Of a stretch of DNA of 64,000 nt, positions 22,901 through 33,100 are shown one piece after another. The notes beneath the pieces are model-generated. The model ran no database searches, was not told the origin of the DNA, and saw only the letters and a list, made by a program, of their open reading frames with translations. The DNA is from Sanderia malayensis (taxonomy: Eukaryota; Cnidaria; Scyphozoa; Semaeostomeae; Pelagiidae): contig RQOL01000876.1 in assembly GCA_013076295.1 (NCBI GenBank), positions 4,154,001 to 4,218,000 on the forward strand. The letters are read 5' to 3'. Positions within the stretch are counted from its first letter, which is position 1; each line of letters begins with the position of its first letter. Position numbers and translations under genes: made by a program.

Positions 22901-23946
22901 TGCTCGGTATTGTCAAGATCTTTATTCACATTTACATTTTTGTGGAACTCCCTATTTTTGGATAATAAAATGAATATTAAAATTAAGTTCGATTCTGCGA
23001 ATTAATGAGTAAAGAGGCCACATACACATGAACTTACTTGATCTGCAGTTTCTCAGCAAAACTGACTCTTCTTCCAATTGACTTTCTGACCTTCTTTTCT
23101 CCTCTAAACATCAATGCATTATAATTTTAACTAGAAACTACATGATAACTCAGATGTACATGCTACCTTCCTAAGAGGAGGTCAGCAATCTATGTTCTAT
23201 CTAATCTATTTATTCTGGATATGGTCATATAGATTCTTAGATGATTTTTATACAATTTTATATATAGCTTACGGTGTTCTTGACTCCTGCAAAGTAGATG
23301 AAAATATCAAGGTCATTTACATAGGATAATATCAGTTAAAGATTAGAGTGAATATTTTGAACTCAGCTCAGAACTGTTAGAAAAATTGAAAATCAACACA
23401 AACGTACAGGATTGTTGGGATCAATGTCTTTAAGGGCAGTTCTTGGCGGAGACATCTTTTTTAGGATCTTGGGAAAAAACAAATCATTTTGCAACGATGA
23501 CAATGGAATAGCTGGTGATGAAACATTTTACAGCCGCATTTTAGCATATGCAAACAAATTTCGATACTTACAGACGATCTCCTACTGCTGGATTTCGATT
23601 TCTTTTTTCTAAAAGTAAACATAAAACCCCTTCATCCATCCTGTCTGCTTCTGCAGAATCTACATAGCAAACAACTATCTACATCCGAGGCATCTTAAAT
23701 GAGTATTGTACTTAAGACACGTATATTTAAGTTCAATTTTTACATTAACGATGCCAAAATTGACCTTAAATGCAAAAACGCAGACTTTCCACGTCAAGAT
23801 TGAAAATCGACAACATTTTAAAAATCCATAACGAAACAGAAAGGCCTAAATGATAGAAAACCGAGGATTAAAGAGTCAATACGATGCAGGATGGCGTACC
23901 TTTCCTGTACAGGGTTACCCTTTTCTTCGATCTGATAAAGATCCAT
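16933..23946 (-). CDS. KNL1: Kinetochore scaffold KNL1 (CASC5/Spc105)
   Basis: Outer-kinetochore scaffold that recruits PP1 and the Bub checkpoint proteins. N-terminal exons: 23946-23900, 23608-23572, 23455-23408, a 14-nt exon 23286-23273, 23103-23038, 22951-22883, 22747-22719, then one giant exon 22628-19792; all phases agree. The PP1-docking motif RRVSFAEK lies near residue 60, after a basic SSSRRSS patch. MELT-type repeats follow: DMSMTECIF, DMEFTACIP, GMELTECVP and GMELTECVP (phosphorylation sites for Mps1 and then Bub3 binding). About a dozen small exons (19.7-16.9 kb) encode a Glu/Lys-rich coiled coil and a C-terminal RWD region (CGWDVE ... FSFWDNNFTLSVEFEE), which in the family binds the Mis12 complex. 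Total about 1,400 residues. The disordered middle contains a recent 171-residue tandem duplication. Confidence 0.92.
21330..22330 (-). repeat. Tandem 513-bp (171-codon) duplication within the KNL1 giant exon
   Basis: The segment GMELTECVPTTDHV to FPVNSSAN appears twice, offset by 513 bases (for example CAGTCAGTTCCAT ending at 21,780 and 22,293). Shared landmarks in both: EEHPQQQ, KRDS.LNVEWYNDMLGKT, AKE.S..FPVNSSAN. Each unit carries one MELT repeat, so the duplication added a Bub3-binding module. Confidence 0.85.
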
Positions 23947-24256
23947 TTTTATTCTTTCAAGTTAAAACGCACAGCAAAAAATCATAAATGTTACAGGCCA
24001 AAGCAACTTCAAGATGGCTGACGACGAGATTTTTCAAAATCCATGGCATTCTTTTCTTTTGCCGCGTGATTTTAGAAAACGGTTACGATTCGGATAATTA
24101 AATGAGATTGACCAATCACAGGCGAGAAATAAGATGTTCACTTTCAACAGCCTTCATTATCATTTTCTTTGTTTCATCAAATCAAAAATGAATAATAACT
24201 ATAATAATCAATGTCTTCTCAATCACTGCAAGATCTATTGTTGTCATGCCATTGTA
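23947..24256. other. KNL1 promoter and 3' flank of DSL gene 1
   Basis: 310 bases, AT-rich, no gene or repeat recognised. Confidence 0.5.
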
Positions 24257-26359
24257 TTAATCTTCTGACTGATCAGCCGGTGCAACTGCTCGAAATTTCC
24301 TAGTTAAAAACGAATGAAGCAATGAAATTTGTGCTGTATTTCTTTCAAGTTAAAAAAAATATGCTTCTGCGGATATATATTATACTCAACAAAGTGCTTT
24401 ACTTACTTACTTGAAAAAAACGAAAAACTTGATTATTCCAAAAAGAGCAGCGACGAACAGGACTGACAACACAACCAGTCCACTAATGTAGGCAATGGCG
24501 TATGACTTCAAAGCATGATCTTTTGTTTTACATGGCTTGGCTGATGAGCTTGAGTTGTTGTGAACTTCTAAAGTTGCAGGAGATATCGTTGTAGTTAAAG
24601 TCTTCCTCAACGTTGCATTCAATAAGGCAATAGCTAACAAAAGAGCAATAAGCTTGGTATCACGTAAAGCTAGCAAAGCAATTAAAACTTTAATATGCAA
24701 AACAAACAACGAAGAAAAAATCCTTGCCTTTCGTGCAATTAACTTCAACATCATACCATCCATCAAGACAGATCTTTTCACCACTTGTTGCATTGCATTT
24801 AAAATGCCCATGTTGTGTATCATTTTGCGGATCACATTCAAGTATCTCTTTGTTGCATTCACGACCATACCATCCTTCAAGGCATTCCTTTTTTCCCATC
24901 TCATAATTGCATCTGTAATAATACCCAGAACTCCTGCTTTCATTGTTGGCTCTGCAATATTCCGTGCAATCAGGAACCAGGTAATACATATCGCACCATA
25001 CTCTTTGAGAAAAACACGTAACAATTATAACAAACTTTTACTTATTTACTAATTGAAAAACTAAGCAAGCTTTTTGATAATTGAATTGATTCTCAACTTA
25101 CTTGGCCGACATTCTAAGTTCCACGTTTCTGCCTCTGAGAGTTGATGTATAATTGTTGGCATGCGAAGCATTCTGTCCGGCATTCATAGTTAAAACAGTT
25201 TGCAATTCGTCTACTTTTTCATTGAACTCATGATGACTACGCCTTGGTAACGAATCATCATCGAAAACTTCAATCTTTAAAGCAAATGTGCCCTAGACAG
25301 AAAAACAAAAGTTGTGTTATTATCCAGTTTTAACATTATTCATAACATTTAAATTGAAAATAATTGTAATATAGTTACTAACATTCCATTTTTCGAATTT
25401 GTGCATATAGGGATTGTCGTAGTATCTTGATGTTCCAGTTTCTTTGATCTTGGTTCCAAAGACGTTGGGGAAAAATGCTTCATCTCCTTCGCCCATCCAC
25501 AAACTGCCATGGTCACATCTTGAAGTGATGTTTGAACTTGATAGACACATAATAAGATACGTATCACACTCGCCTGTGCACGTCCATGCAGCTTTGTCAC
25601 CATCGCAACACTGTCCGTTGAAGTCTCTTTGTCGTGCATTCCTGAATGTTTCCAGCTTCAAGGAGATTGTACCACTAGCATCCAATACCTGAAATGTTAT
25701 CAGATTCATGATCAAGTGCCATAAATTCATAGTGGTCAAATCCCTGCGTGGACACCCATATGCTTTGTATAGAGGAGGGTACAGAACTTTCGAAGCCGAA
25801 GAGGGTTGCAGGTCCCCAATAATTTACAAATATTTGTTTCTTTTAACATCCGTTTATAATTTTTAAATAGATATCGAAATATCATCATTTTCATCAATTA
25901 AACAGTGTAAATTTTACAACTGGGGCGTTTCCAGAGATAAAAAGGGCGTGATTACAACAATTCATTCCCCGGACCCCCTATTCCCTTATAGCCCCCCAAT
26001 ATCAAAATCGTTCCGACGGCCTTGATGTTTTGGTAAAAAGTGAAGAAAGATTAAAGGGCTTGTTCATTTTGAACTTTTTTGTTGGCTCCTCTAGCGGAGT
26101 GATACCCTTAGCTAGAAAAGTATAAGAAAACAAGAATTAATAAATGGATTACAGCTTTCAAGACTGCAGCCTCCTTAAGCTGCAAATTGTGTTTTTAGTA
26201 ATTTTGTTCAAATATAAAGGTTTTCGATCATCATTTTTGGGTTTGGAAAATAGTCGACGAGGCCTCTTGCAACGAGGCTGAAATTAAACATAATTACCAA
26301 CGTACCTTGAATAAACCAAAAGCAAAAGCAACGACAGAAATGTAAGTAATCGAATTCAT
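24257..26359 (-). CDS. Delta/Jagged-type DSL-domain Notch ligand 1, truncated cytoplasmic tail
   Basis: Six exons: 26359-26306, 25688-25383, 25292-25102, 25002-24728, 24633-24411, 24299-24257; 363 residues. Exon 1 is a signal peptide (MNSITYISVVAFAFGLFK). Residues 19-180 form an MNNL-like N-terminal module with GQCCDGDK and CTGECDTYLIMCL. The DSL domain starts VWCDMYYLVPDC and has its six cysteines ending CLEGWYGREC; a second, partial repeat follows (GHFKCNATSGEKICLDGW). A Ser/Thr/Asn-rich stalk with N-glycosylation sites (NNSS, NATL) leads to one membrane helix (AYISGLVVLSVLFVAALFGI) . The tail is only about 20 residues and ends KFRAVAPADQSED. Known DSL proteins activate or inhibit Notch on neighbouring cells. 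Compared with the paralogue at 26923-29185, about 230 bases of tail exon are deleted. The intron between exons 4 and 5 uses a GC donor. Confidence 0.85.
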
Positions 26360-26922
26360 CTTCCAAATCAGTTTGACCAAACCAAACCTGATTTCAGCAA
26401 CAATCAAGCTACTGTATAGATAGCAACAATTTTTAGGAAATGAAATTGCCCAGTTGTCTCTTTTTAGCTGTCACCTCTTTTCAGGTTGTCAAACAGATAA
26501 AGTTTCCACAAGCAATGATTTATAGGAAATGAAATAACCCGTTTTTTATACTTTGATTATGTTGAGGTTGATAACACTTACAGCAAAACATCTAACAGAC
26601 AGTTTTACATGGTGGAAACATCTGAGCAAGGAACTTGGTCTCTTTCAAAATTACTCAACATTTGTAACCTCTTTGCAACAATCTCCTTTTCTTCCCAACA
26701 GACAAGATAATCGATTCTATAAGTGACCTGTCCTTTATATAGAGGTTCCACTGTGTCAACAATATGTTTTTTTATGATGTAATGCCTTGGAGACCTGAGT
26801 GCTGCTAATAAATGTTGTATTCTATTATCAGAATACCACAGGGACAGAAAATCATGGACATTTGCTAACTTGTACAAAAATATCAAAAGCAGTACATATT
26901 GTTTCAATCACAAGATCTATTG
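26360..26922. other. Intergenic between the two DSL genes
   Basis: Upstream flank of gene 1 (26,360-26,480) resembles that of gene 2 (29,190-29,300), including CAACAATTTTTAG and CCCAGTTGTCTC. An open frame at 26605-26907 (-) includes VEPLYKGQVTYR, a phrase I associate with dispersed repeats; not annotated as a gene. Confidence 0.5.
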
Positions 26923-29185
26923 TCAAACCATTGTGATAATATTCTGGTTGGCAACAAAAATGACTTTTCTTTCGCGTTTCATCTTTTCTCGTTCAGCATC
27001 AAATGACTTGACTTGTGATGCATACTCTTTAATGCTTCCCAAACCGACCTTCTGGACATGTCTGTTTTCATTGCTGGGGTACTTTGTCACTTGATACGAT
27101 ACTTTAGTTGATGTTATCGGGGGGAACCCTGTCTTTGTAGAAATTGTTCTCTTGCGACGTGTTTTTTGCCAACTCTCCGTCTCAGCAGGTGCAACTGCTC
27201 GAAATTTCCTGTTTAATAAGGAAGCATAAGCAGCAATGAAGTCTTTGCTGTACTGCTTTCAAGATAAACATAAAATGCTTCTGCGCACATATCTTACTTA
27301 CTTGTATGAAGAGAAAAACTTGATTACTCCAAGAAAGGCAATGATAAGCAGGACTGACAAGGCAAGTACTCCACAAATGTAAACAATGACATTTGATTTC
27401 AATCCCTCATCTTTTGTTTCACCTGGCTTTGACGCAAAATCTTTTGATTCCAAGTATGGAAGAGAAGGTCGAACAAAAAATCGGATGGTGGTTGATGAAC
27501 TCGAATGGTTGAGAATTTTTGGAGTTGTAGGAAATGTCGTTGTAGTCAAAGTCTTGTTTATTATTGCATTCAGTATTGCATTTAAAGTTGCATTTAAAGT
27601 TGCATTGAATGTTTCTTTCAATGTCCCATTCAAAAATGCAATAGCTAGAATGAAAGCAACGTTTGTTACTGTATTGAACTATGCCAAGAAAAGAACGTCA
27701 CACAAAACTAGCAATCAACAATTTTAATTCATGCAAGCCAAAAACGAAGAAAGAATCCTTGCCTTTCGTGCAATTAACTTCAACATCATACCATCCTTCA
27801 AGACAGATCTTTTCACCACTTGTTGCATTACATTTAAAATGTCCATGTTGTGTATCATTTTGCGGATGACATTTAAGTATCTCTTTGTTGCATTCACGAC
27901 CATACCATCCTTCAAGGCATTCCTTTTTTCCAATCTCATAATTGCATCTGTAATAATATCCAGAACTCCTGCTTTCATTGCTAGCTCTGCAATATTCCGT
28001 GCAATCAGGAACCAGGTAATACATATCGCACCATACTCTTTGAGGAAAACACGTAACAATTACAACAAACTTTTCCAAAACAAAACACAACTAAAGCCCT
28101 TTGATAATTGAGCTGATATCTCAACTTACTTGGCCGACATTCTAAGTTCCACGTTTCTGCCTCTGAGAGTTGATGTATAATTGTTGGCAAGGGAAGCGTT
28201 CTGTCCTGCATTCATAGTCAAAACAGTTTGCAATTCGTCCACTTTTTCGTTGAATTCATGATGGCTACGCCTTGGTAACGAATCATCATCGAAAACTTCG
28301 ATCTTTAAAGCAAATGTGCCCTAGACAGAAAGACAAAAGTTGTGTTATTATCCAGTTTTAACATTATTCATAACATTTAAATTTAAAATAATTGTAATAG
28401 TTACTAACATTCCATTTTTCGAATTTGTGCATATAAGGATTGTCGTAGTATCTCGATGTTCCAGTTTCTTTAATCCTTGTTCCGAAGACGTTGGGGAAAA
28501 ATGCTTCATCTCCTTCGCCCATCCACAAACTGCCATGGTCACATCTTGAAGTGATGTTTGAACTTGATAGACACATAATAAGATACGTATCACACTCGCC
28601 TGTGCACGTCCATGCAGCTTTGTCACCATCGCAACACTGTCCGTTGAAGTCTCTTTGTCGTGCATTCCTGAATGTTTCCAGCTTCAAGGAGATTGTACCA
28701 CTAGCATCCAATACCTGAAATGTTACAAATTCACAATAAAGTGTCGTGAAGAAATCATGGAATTTGACTTGCCTGTCGTGATATCTGTTGAATCAAGCTT
28801 GAAATGTCCCCCGAGAAAAAAGTTTTAGCAAAAATAAGAAAAGACCTGAAAGTTTTTTCATTTCGAACTTTTCATTTGTCCCTCCCTATAGTTGGCTGCA
28901 ACCCTTTGGCTGAGCTGAGAAAGTGTTGGAAGGCGAGAAACAATTAATAGAACACATCACGGCTTCGAAGACCACAGCCTCCTTAATAGCTATTAAAGCC
29001 TGATTGCAAATTGTTTTTTAATGTTACATTGTGTTAAAATGAGAAAGCTTGAAGGCATCATTATCAGGAATGCAGAAAGTCAATGTAGTTTCTTCCAATT
29101 ATGCCGAAATTAAACATGATTGCAAACGTACCTTGATTAACCCAAAAGCAAAAGCAACGACAGAAATGTAAGTAATCGAATTCAT
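26923..29185 (-). CDS. Delta/Jagged-type DSL-domain Notch ligand 2, full tail with C-terminal PDZ-ligand motif
   Basis: Six exons: 29185-29132, 28714-28409, 28320-28130, 28037-27763, 27644-27302, 27208-26923; 484 residues. Same order as gene 1: signal peptide, MNNL-like module (GQCCDGDK), DSL domain (VWCDMYYLVPDC to CLEGWYGREC), partial second repeat, glycosylated stalk, membrane helix (IVYICGVLALSVLLIIAFLG). The stalk exon is 120 bases longer than in gene 1. The cytoplasmic tail of about 95 residues is basic (KTRRKRTI, EREKMKRERK) and ends in ITMV, a class I PDZ-ligand pattern (T-x-V at the C-terminus); Delta proteins of other animals end in similar PDZ ligands. Exons 1-4 are over 95 percent alike between the genes, so the pair is a recent tandem duplication. 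Lacks the multiple EGF repeats of vertebrate ligands. Confidence 0.86.
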
Positions 29186-30175
29186 CTTCCAAGTCAGTTC
29201 AGCTGGAAAACCTGATTTCAGCAACAATCGAGTTATTATATAGCAACAATTTTTAGAAAATGAAATTGCCCAGTTGTCTCTTTTTAACTGTCACCTCTTT
29301 TTATGTTATCAAACAGTTGAGGCTTTTTATACATTCTTTTCTCTATCTTTTGCCTCTCGTATGGATACTAAAAGTACAAGCTGTGTGACACCTTAGATAT
29401 ACTTGAATGTGTATTATTTTTTCAGTGGTAATACGAGCTCCCTAGAGGGATAAATTGCTAAAAATTGGCTTTGAAACCAATTTATCATTGAACCCCCTTG
29501 GTATCCTATTTTCGCTTGAAGCTGCACAAAGTCACGTGCTCAGATTGCAATTAACTGATTGGCTCCTCAGATGGACTTAAACTGAGATCTAGAATAAATG
29601 TCAGGCGGATTTTTGTTTTTCCCAAAGCGTTTTTGAAGAAAGATCAAACATTGTTTTGCTCGAGGATTAGATTAGGTTTCCACAGTGTAGTAATAGTTTT
29701 TAGATTGTACTTACACATTAGTAATAGTATGACTTCATAAATGGTCTCATTTTTAACCGTAATATTTTAACCAAATATTATCAGTTATTAGATTTGATCG
29801 AATATCAGTTGGCTTAGCTGTTTGGATATTCCTAATAATGCATAAATCTTTTATCAAACTTTTCAAGAGCTAAAGATGACGAACATTTATTCAAGGATAT
29901 AACTATCTTCAAAATGGCAAATAAATTAACAAGTAAAATCAAAGGGAAAATTATGGAGCATTATGGCAGAGCCAATGAAATCCGTTGACTGTGACTCAAT
30001 AACATGACTCAATGCATGCTCCTGCACAGTACTCTTATGCAATGCCTGCGCATGAAGCTGATGGGGGGCGGGCCTTCCAACAACAACAACACCAAAAAAT
30101 AATTGGTTCAAAAATAATTTAGCTCAAGAAGTTCAACTTTGAAAGAGGAGAAATTGGTGCAAAGCTAGAGTATTT
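29186..30175. other. Intergenic between DSL gene 2 and USB1
   Basis: Divergent promoter region. AT-rich; no gene, tRNA or repeat recognised. Confidence 0.5.
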
Positions 30176-33100
30176 ATGAATTTCGACAAACCCTCGCTGG
30201 TGCAATATTCTGATAGTGCAGACTCAGATGTAGAAGAGAAATGCAGAGATGAGAGTGACAATGAAAGCTCACGGAAAAGAAAGAAGTTTGGAAAGCCAAA
30301 ACTGAGCAAGTAAGTAAACTCTCAAGCCCGATCATCTTTATTTAATAAATATCAAATAAATAAAATAAGTAAAAATCAAGCATTGGGTGCTTTTACATTG
30401 AATCAGTTTATTTCTTATTGTAATGTGATAGCCGTAATTATAAATGTTGTTAGCAGCTCTCATCTTGAATTTTCAAATTCAGCTCTAAACCTGCTAATTG
30501 CCTTATACAACGTGTTTGGTATTTCAGAAAGGCAAAGTTGCAGAAGAGTGTAGCACCATTACCCTTACCTAATGATATCAAGTCCATGTTTCAAGGTACA
30601 TTTTTTTCATTTGTATGTGCTCTATTTTTCATCACCATTAAACTCCGAACAATGCAAATATTCTTTGTTTCTTCAGAAGCTGAAAATGCAACAGAGAATC
30701 CAGTAAGTCACGCAGGAAGAGTAAGGTCATTTGCACATGTTGATGGTGACTGGGCATCATTTGTATACATACCAGGTACTATGTGAAAGCACACAACAAC
30801 AAACATAACCACGTTGGCATCTTTTCTGCTCACGTCAAACACCTAGAAGTAACAATTCAATTGTTTTTTGTTTCAGTAAAGCCTTGCTCATCACTACTGA
30901 GTACTTTGAAGAAGATCCATGCAACGGCAAAACTTTCTTTTCCAAATTTACAAACATTTGGTGTGAATGACTTTCATATAACGCTATCAAGAACTGTCTC
31001 CTTGAGGCATTATTGGATTGAAACCATCATTTCCAAGTTACGTGATGAATTTTCTAGTAGCAAAAGGTAAGATGCACAGTTTAAATCATTTCTAACATAA
31101 AGAGTCATCTATTTGTTCTTCATATATTTTTTCATCATTCTAGCTTTAGCTTTCATCTTGATCTTCCAGAGTTATACACAAATGATGAAAAGACAAGGTA
31201 TTTCTAAATTATGTTATCATAAGATTAAATCAAATGTATTGATATATATATATATATAGGCAGGGCACCTCTAGGATCAATGGTTCAAATTTTAGTGCAC
31301 CCAGATCTCCCGCCGATAGCTATTTAAACTTTCTATCATACATGAAGTACACGCTTTTTTTTTATAAGGAACCGTTTATAAGGAACCTACATGTAGAAGG
31401 TCAAAAAACTTAAGGAACTTTTACTACTAAAGGCCAAATCACTAAGGAACTTTTTAATTTTGAATATATTTATATTTCCGCACAATTTACAATTTGGAAG
31501 TCGGTTCCATTGATTTTCAGTACTTTTAGATTATATGAAGCTTCTTCATGTTTTTACCTGTTATCTTTTCACAAGTTTATAGCAAAACGTTGAATTTGAA
31601 TGCTTTTCTTGCGTCTGTACTAATTATGTCCATTAAATGCGAACTTAAAATTAAGGAACTATTAAGGAACTTTTAGAACTACAAAGTGGTCAAAAGAGGT
31701 CTCAAAATAAGGAGCTTAAAGAACTAGGCCCGAGCTAGGTTTAAAAAAAAGCGTGTAGGCACTGAAAAATCCAAATTTTGAAATACACTGGAAAATGACT
31801 AACAAGGGGTCGAATTATACTAAATAGGTCCTACTGATCACGTTGAGACAACTCCCAGCTCTCTAGGTGCAATGGTTCAAATTTAAATGCACCCAGATCT
31901 TCCGCGGATAGCTATTTAAACTTTCTATCATACATGAAGTAGGTACTGCAAAATTCAAATTTTGAAATAGACTCAAAAATGACTCACAAGGGGTCGAATT
32001 ATACTAAATAGGTCCTACTGATCACGTTGAGACAATTGCCAGCCCCCTAGTAGTAATGGTTCGTGGACCCAGATTTCTCGCGGATGGCTTTTTAAACTTT
32101 TTATCATACATGAAGTAAGGTACTGAAAAATTCAAATTTTAAAATACACTGAAAAATGACTCACAAGGAGTCGAATTATACTAAATAGGTGCTACTGATC
32201 ACGTTGAGACAATTGCCAGATCTCTAGGTGCAATGGTTCAAATTTTAGTGCACCCAGATCTTCCGCGGATAGCTATTTAAACTTTCTATCATACATGAAG
32301 TAGGTACTGCAAAATTCAAATTTGGAAATAGACCGAAAAATGACTCACAAGGGGTCGAATTATACTAATTAGGTCCTACTGATTACGCTGAGACAATTCC
32401 CAGCTCTCTACGTGCAATGGCTCAAGTTCTAGTGCACCCAGATTTCTCGCGAATAGCTATTTAAACTTTCTATCATACATGAAGTAGGTACTGCAAAATT
32501 CAAATTTTGAAATAGACTGAAAAATGACTCACAAGGGGTCGAATTATACTAAATAGGTCCTACTGATCACGTTGAGACAATTGCCAGCCCCTAGGAGTAA
32601 TGGTTCGTGGACCCAGATTTCTCGCGGATGGCTTTTTAAACTTTTTATCATACATGAAGTAAGGTACTGAAAAATTCAAATTTTAAAATACACTGAAAAA
32701 TGACTCACAAGGAGTCGAATTATACTAAATAGGTGCTACTGATCACGTTGAGACAATTGCCAGATCTCTAGGTGCAATGGTTCAAATTTTAGTGCACCCA
32801 GATCTTCCGCGGATAGCTATTTAAACTTTCTATCATACATGAAGTAGGTACTGCAAAATTCAAATTTGGAAATAGACCGAAAAATGACTCACAAGGGGTC
32901 GAATTATACTAATTAGGTCCTACTGATTACGCTGAGACAATTCCCAGCTCTCTACGTGCAATGGCTCAAGTTCTAGTGCACCCAGATTTCTCGCGAATAG
33001 CTATTTAAACTTTCTATCATACATGAAGTAGGTACTGCAAAATTCAAATTTTGAAATAGACTCAAAAATGACTCACAAGGGGTCGAATTATACTAAATAG

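Noticed and set aside
26605..26907. 100-residue minus-strand open frame with VEPLYKGQ
   Set aside because: Resembles dispersed repeat sequence; no start context or exon partners.
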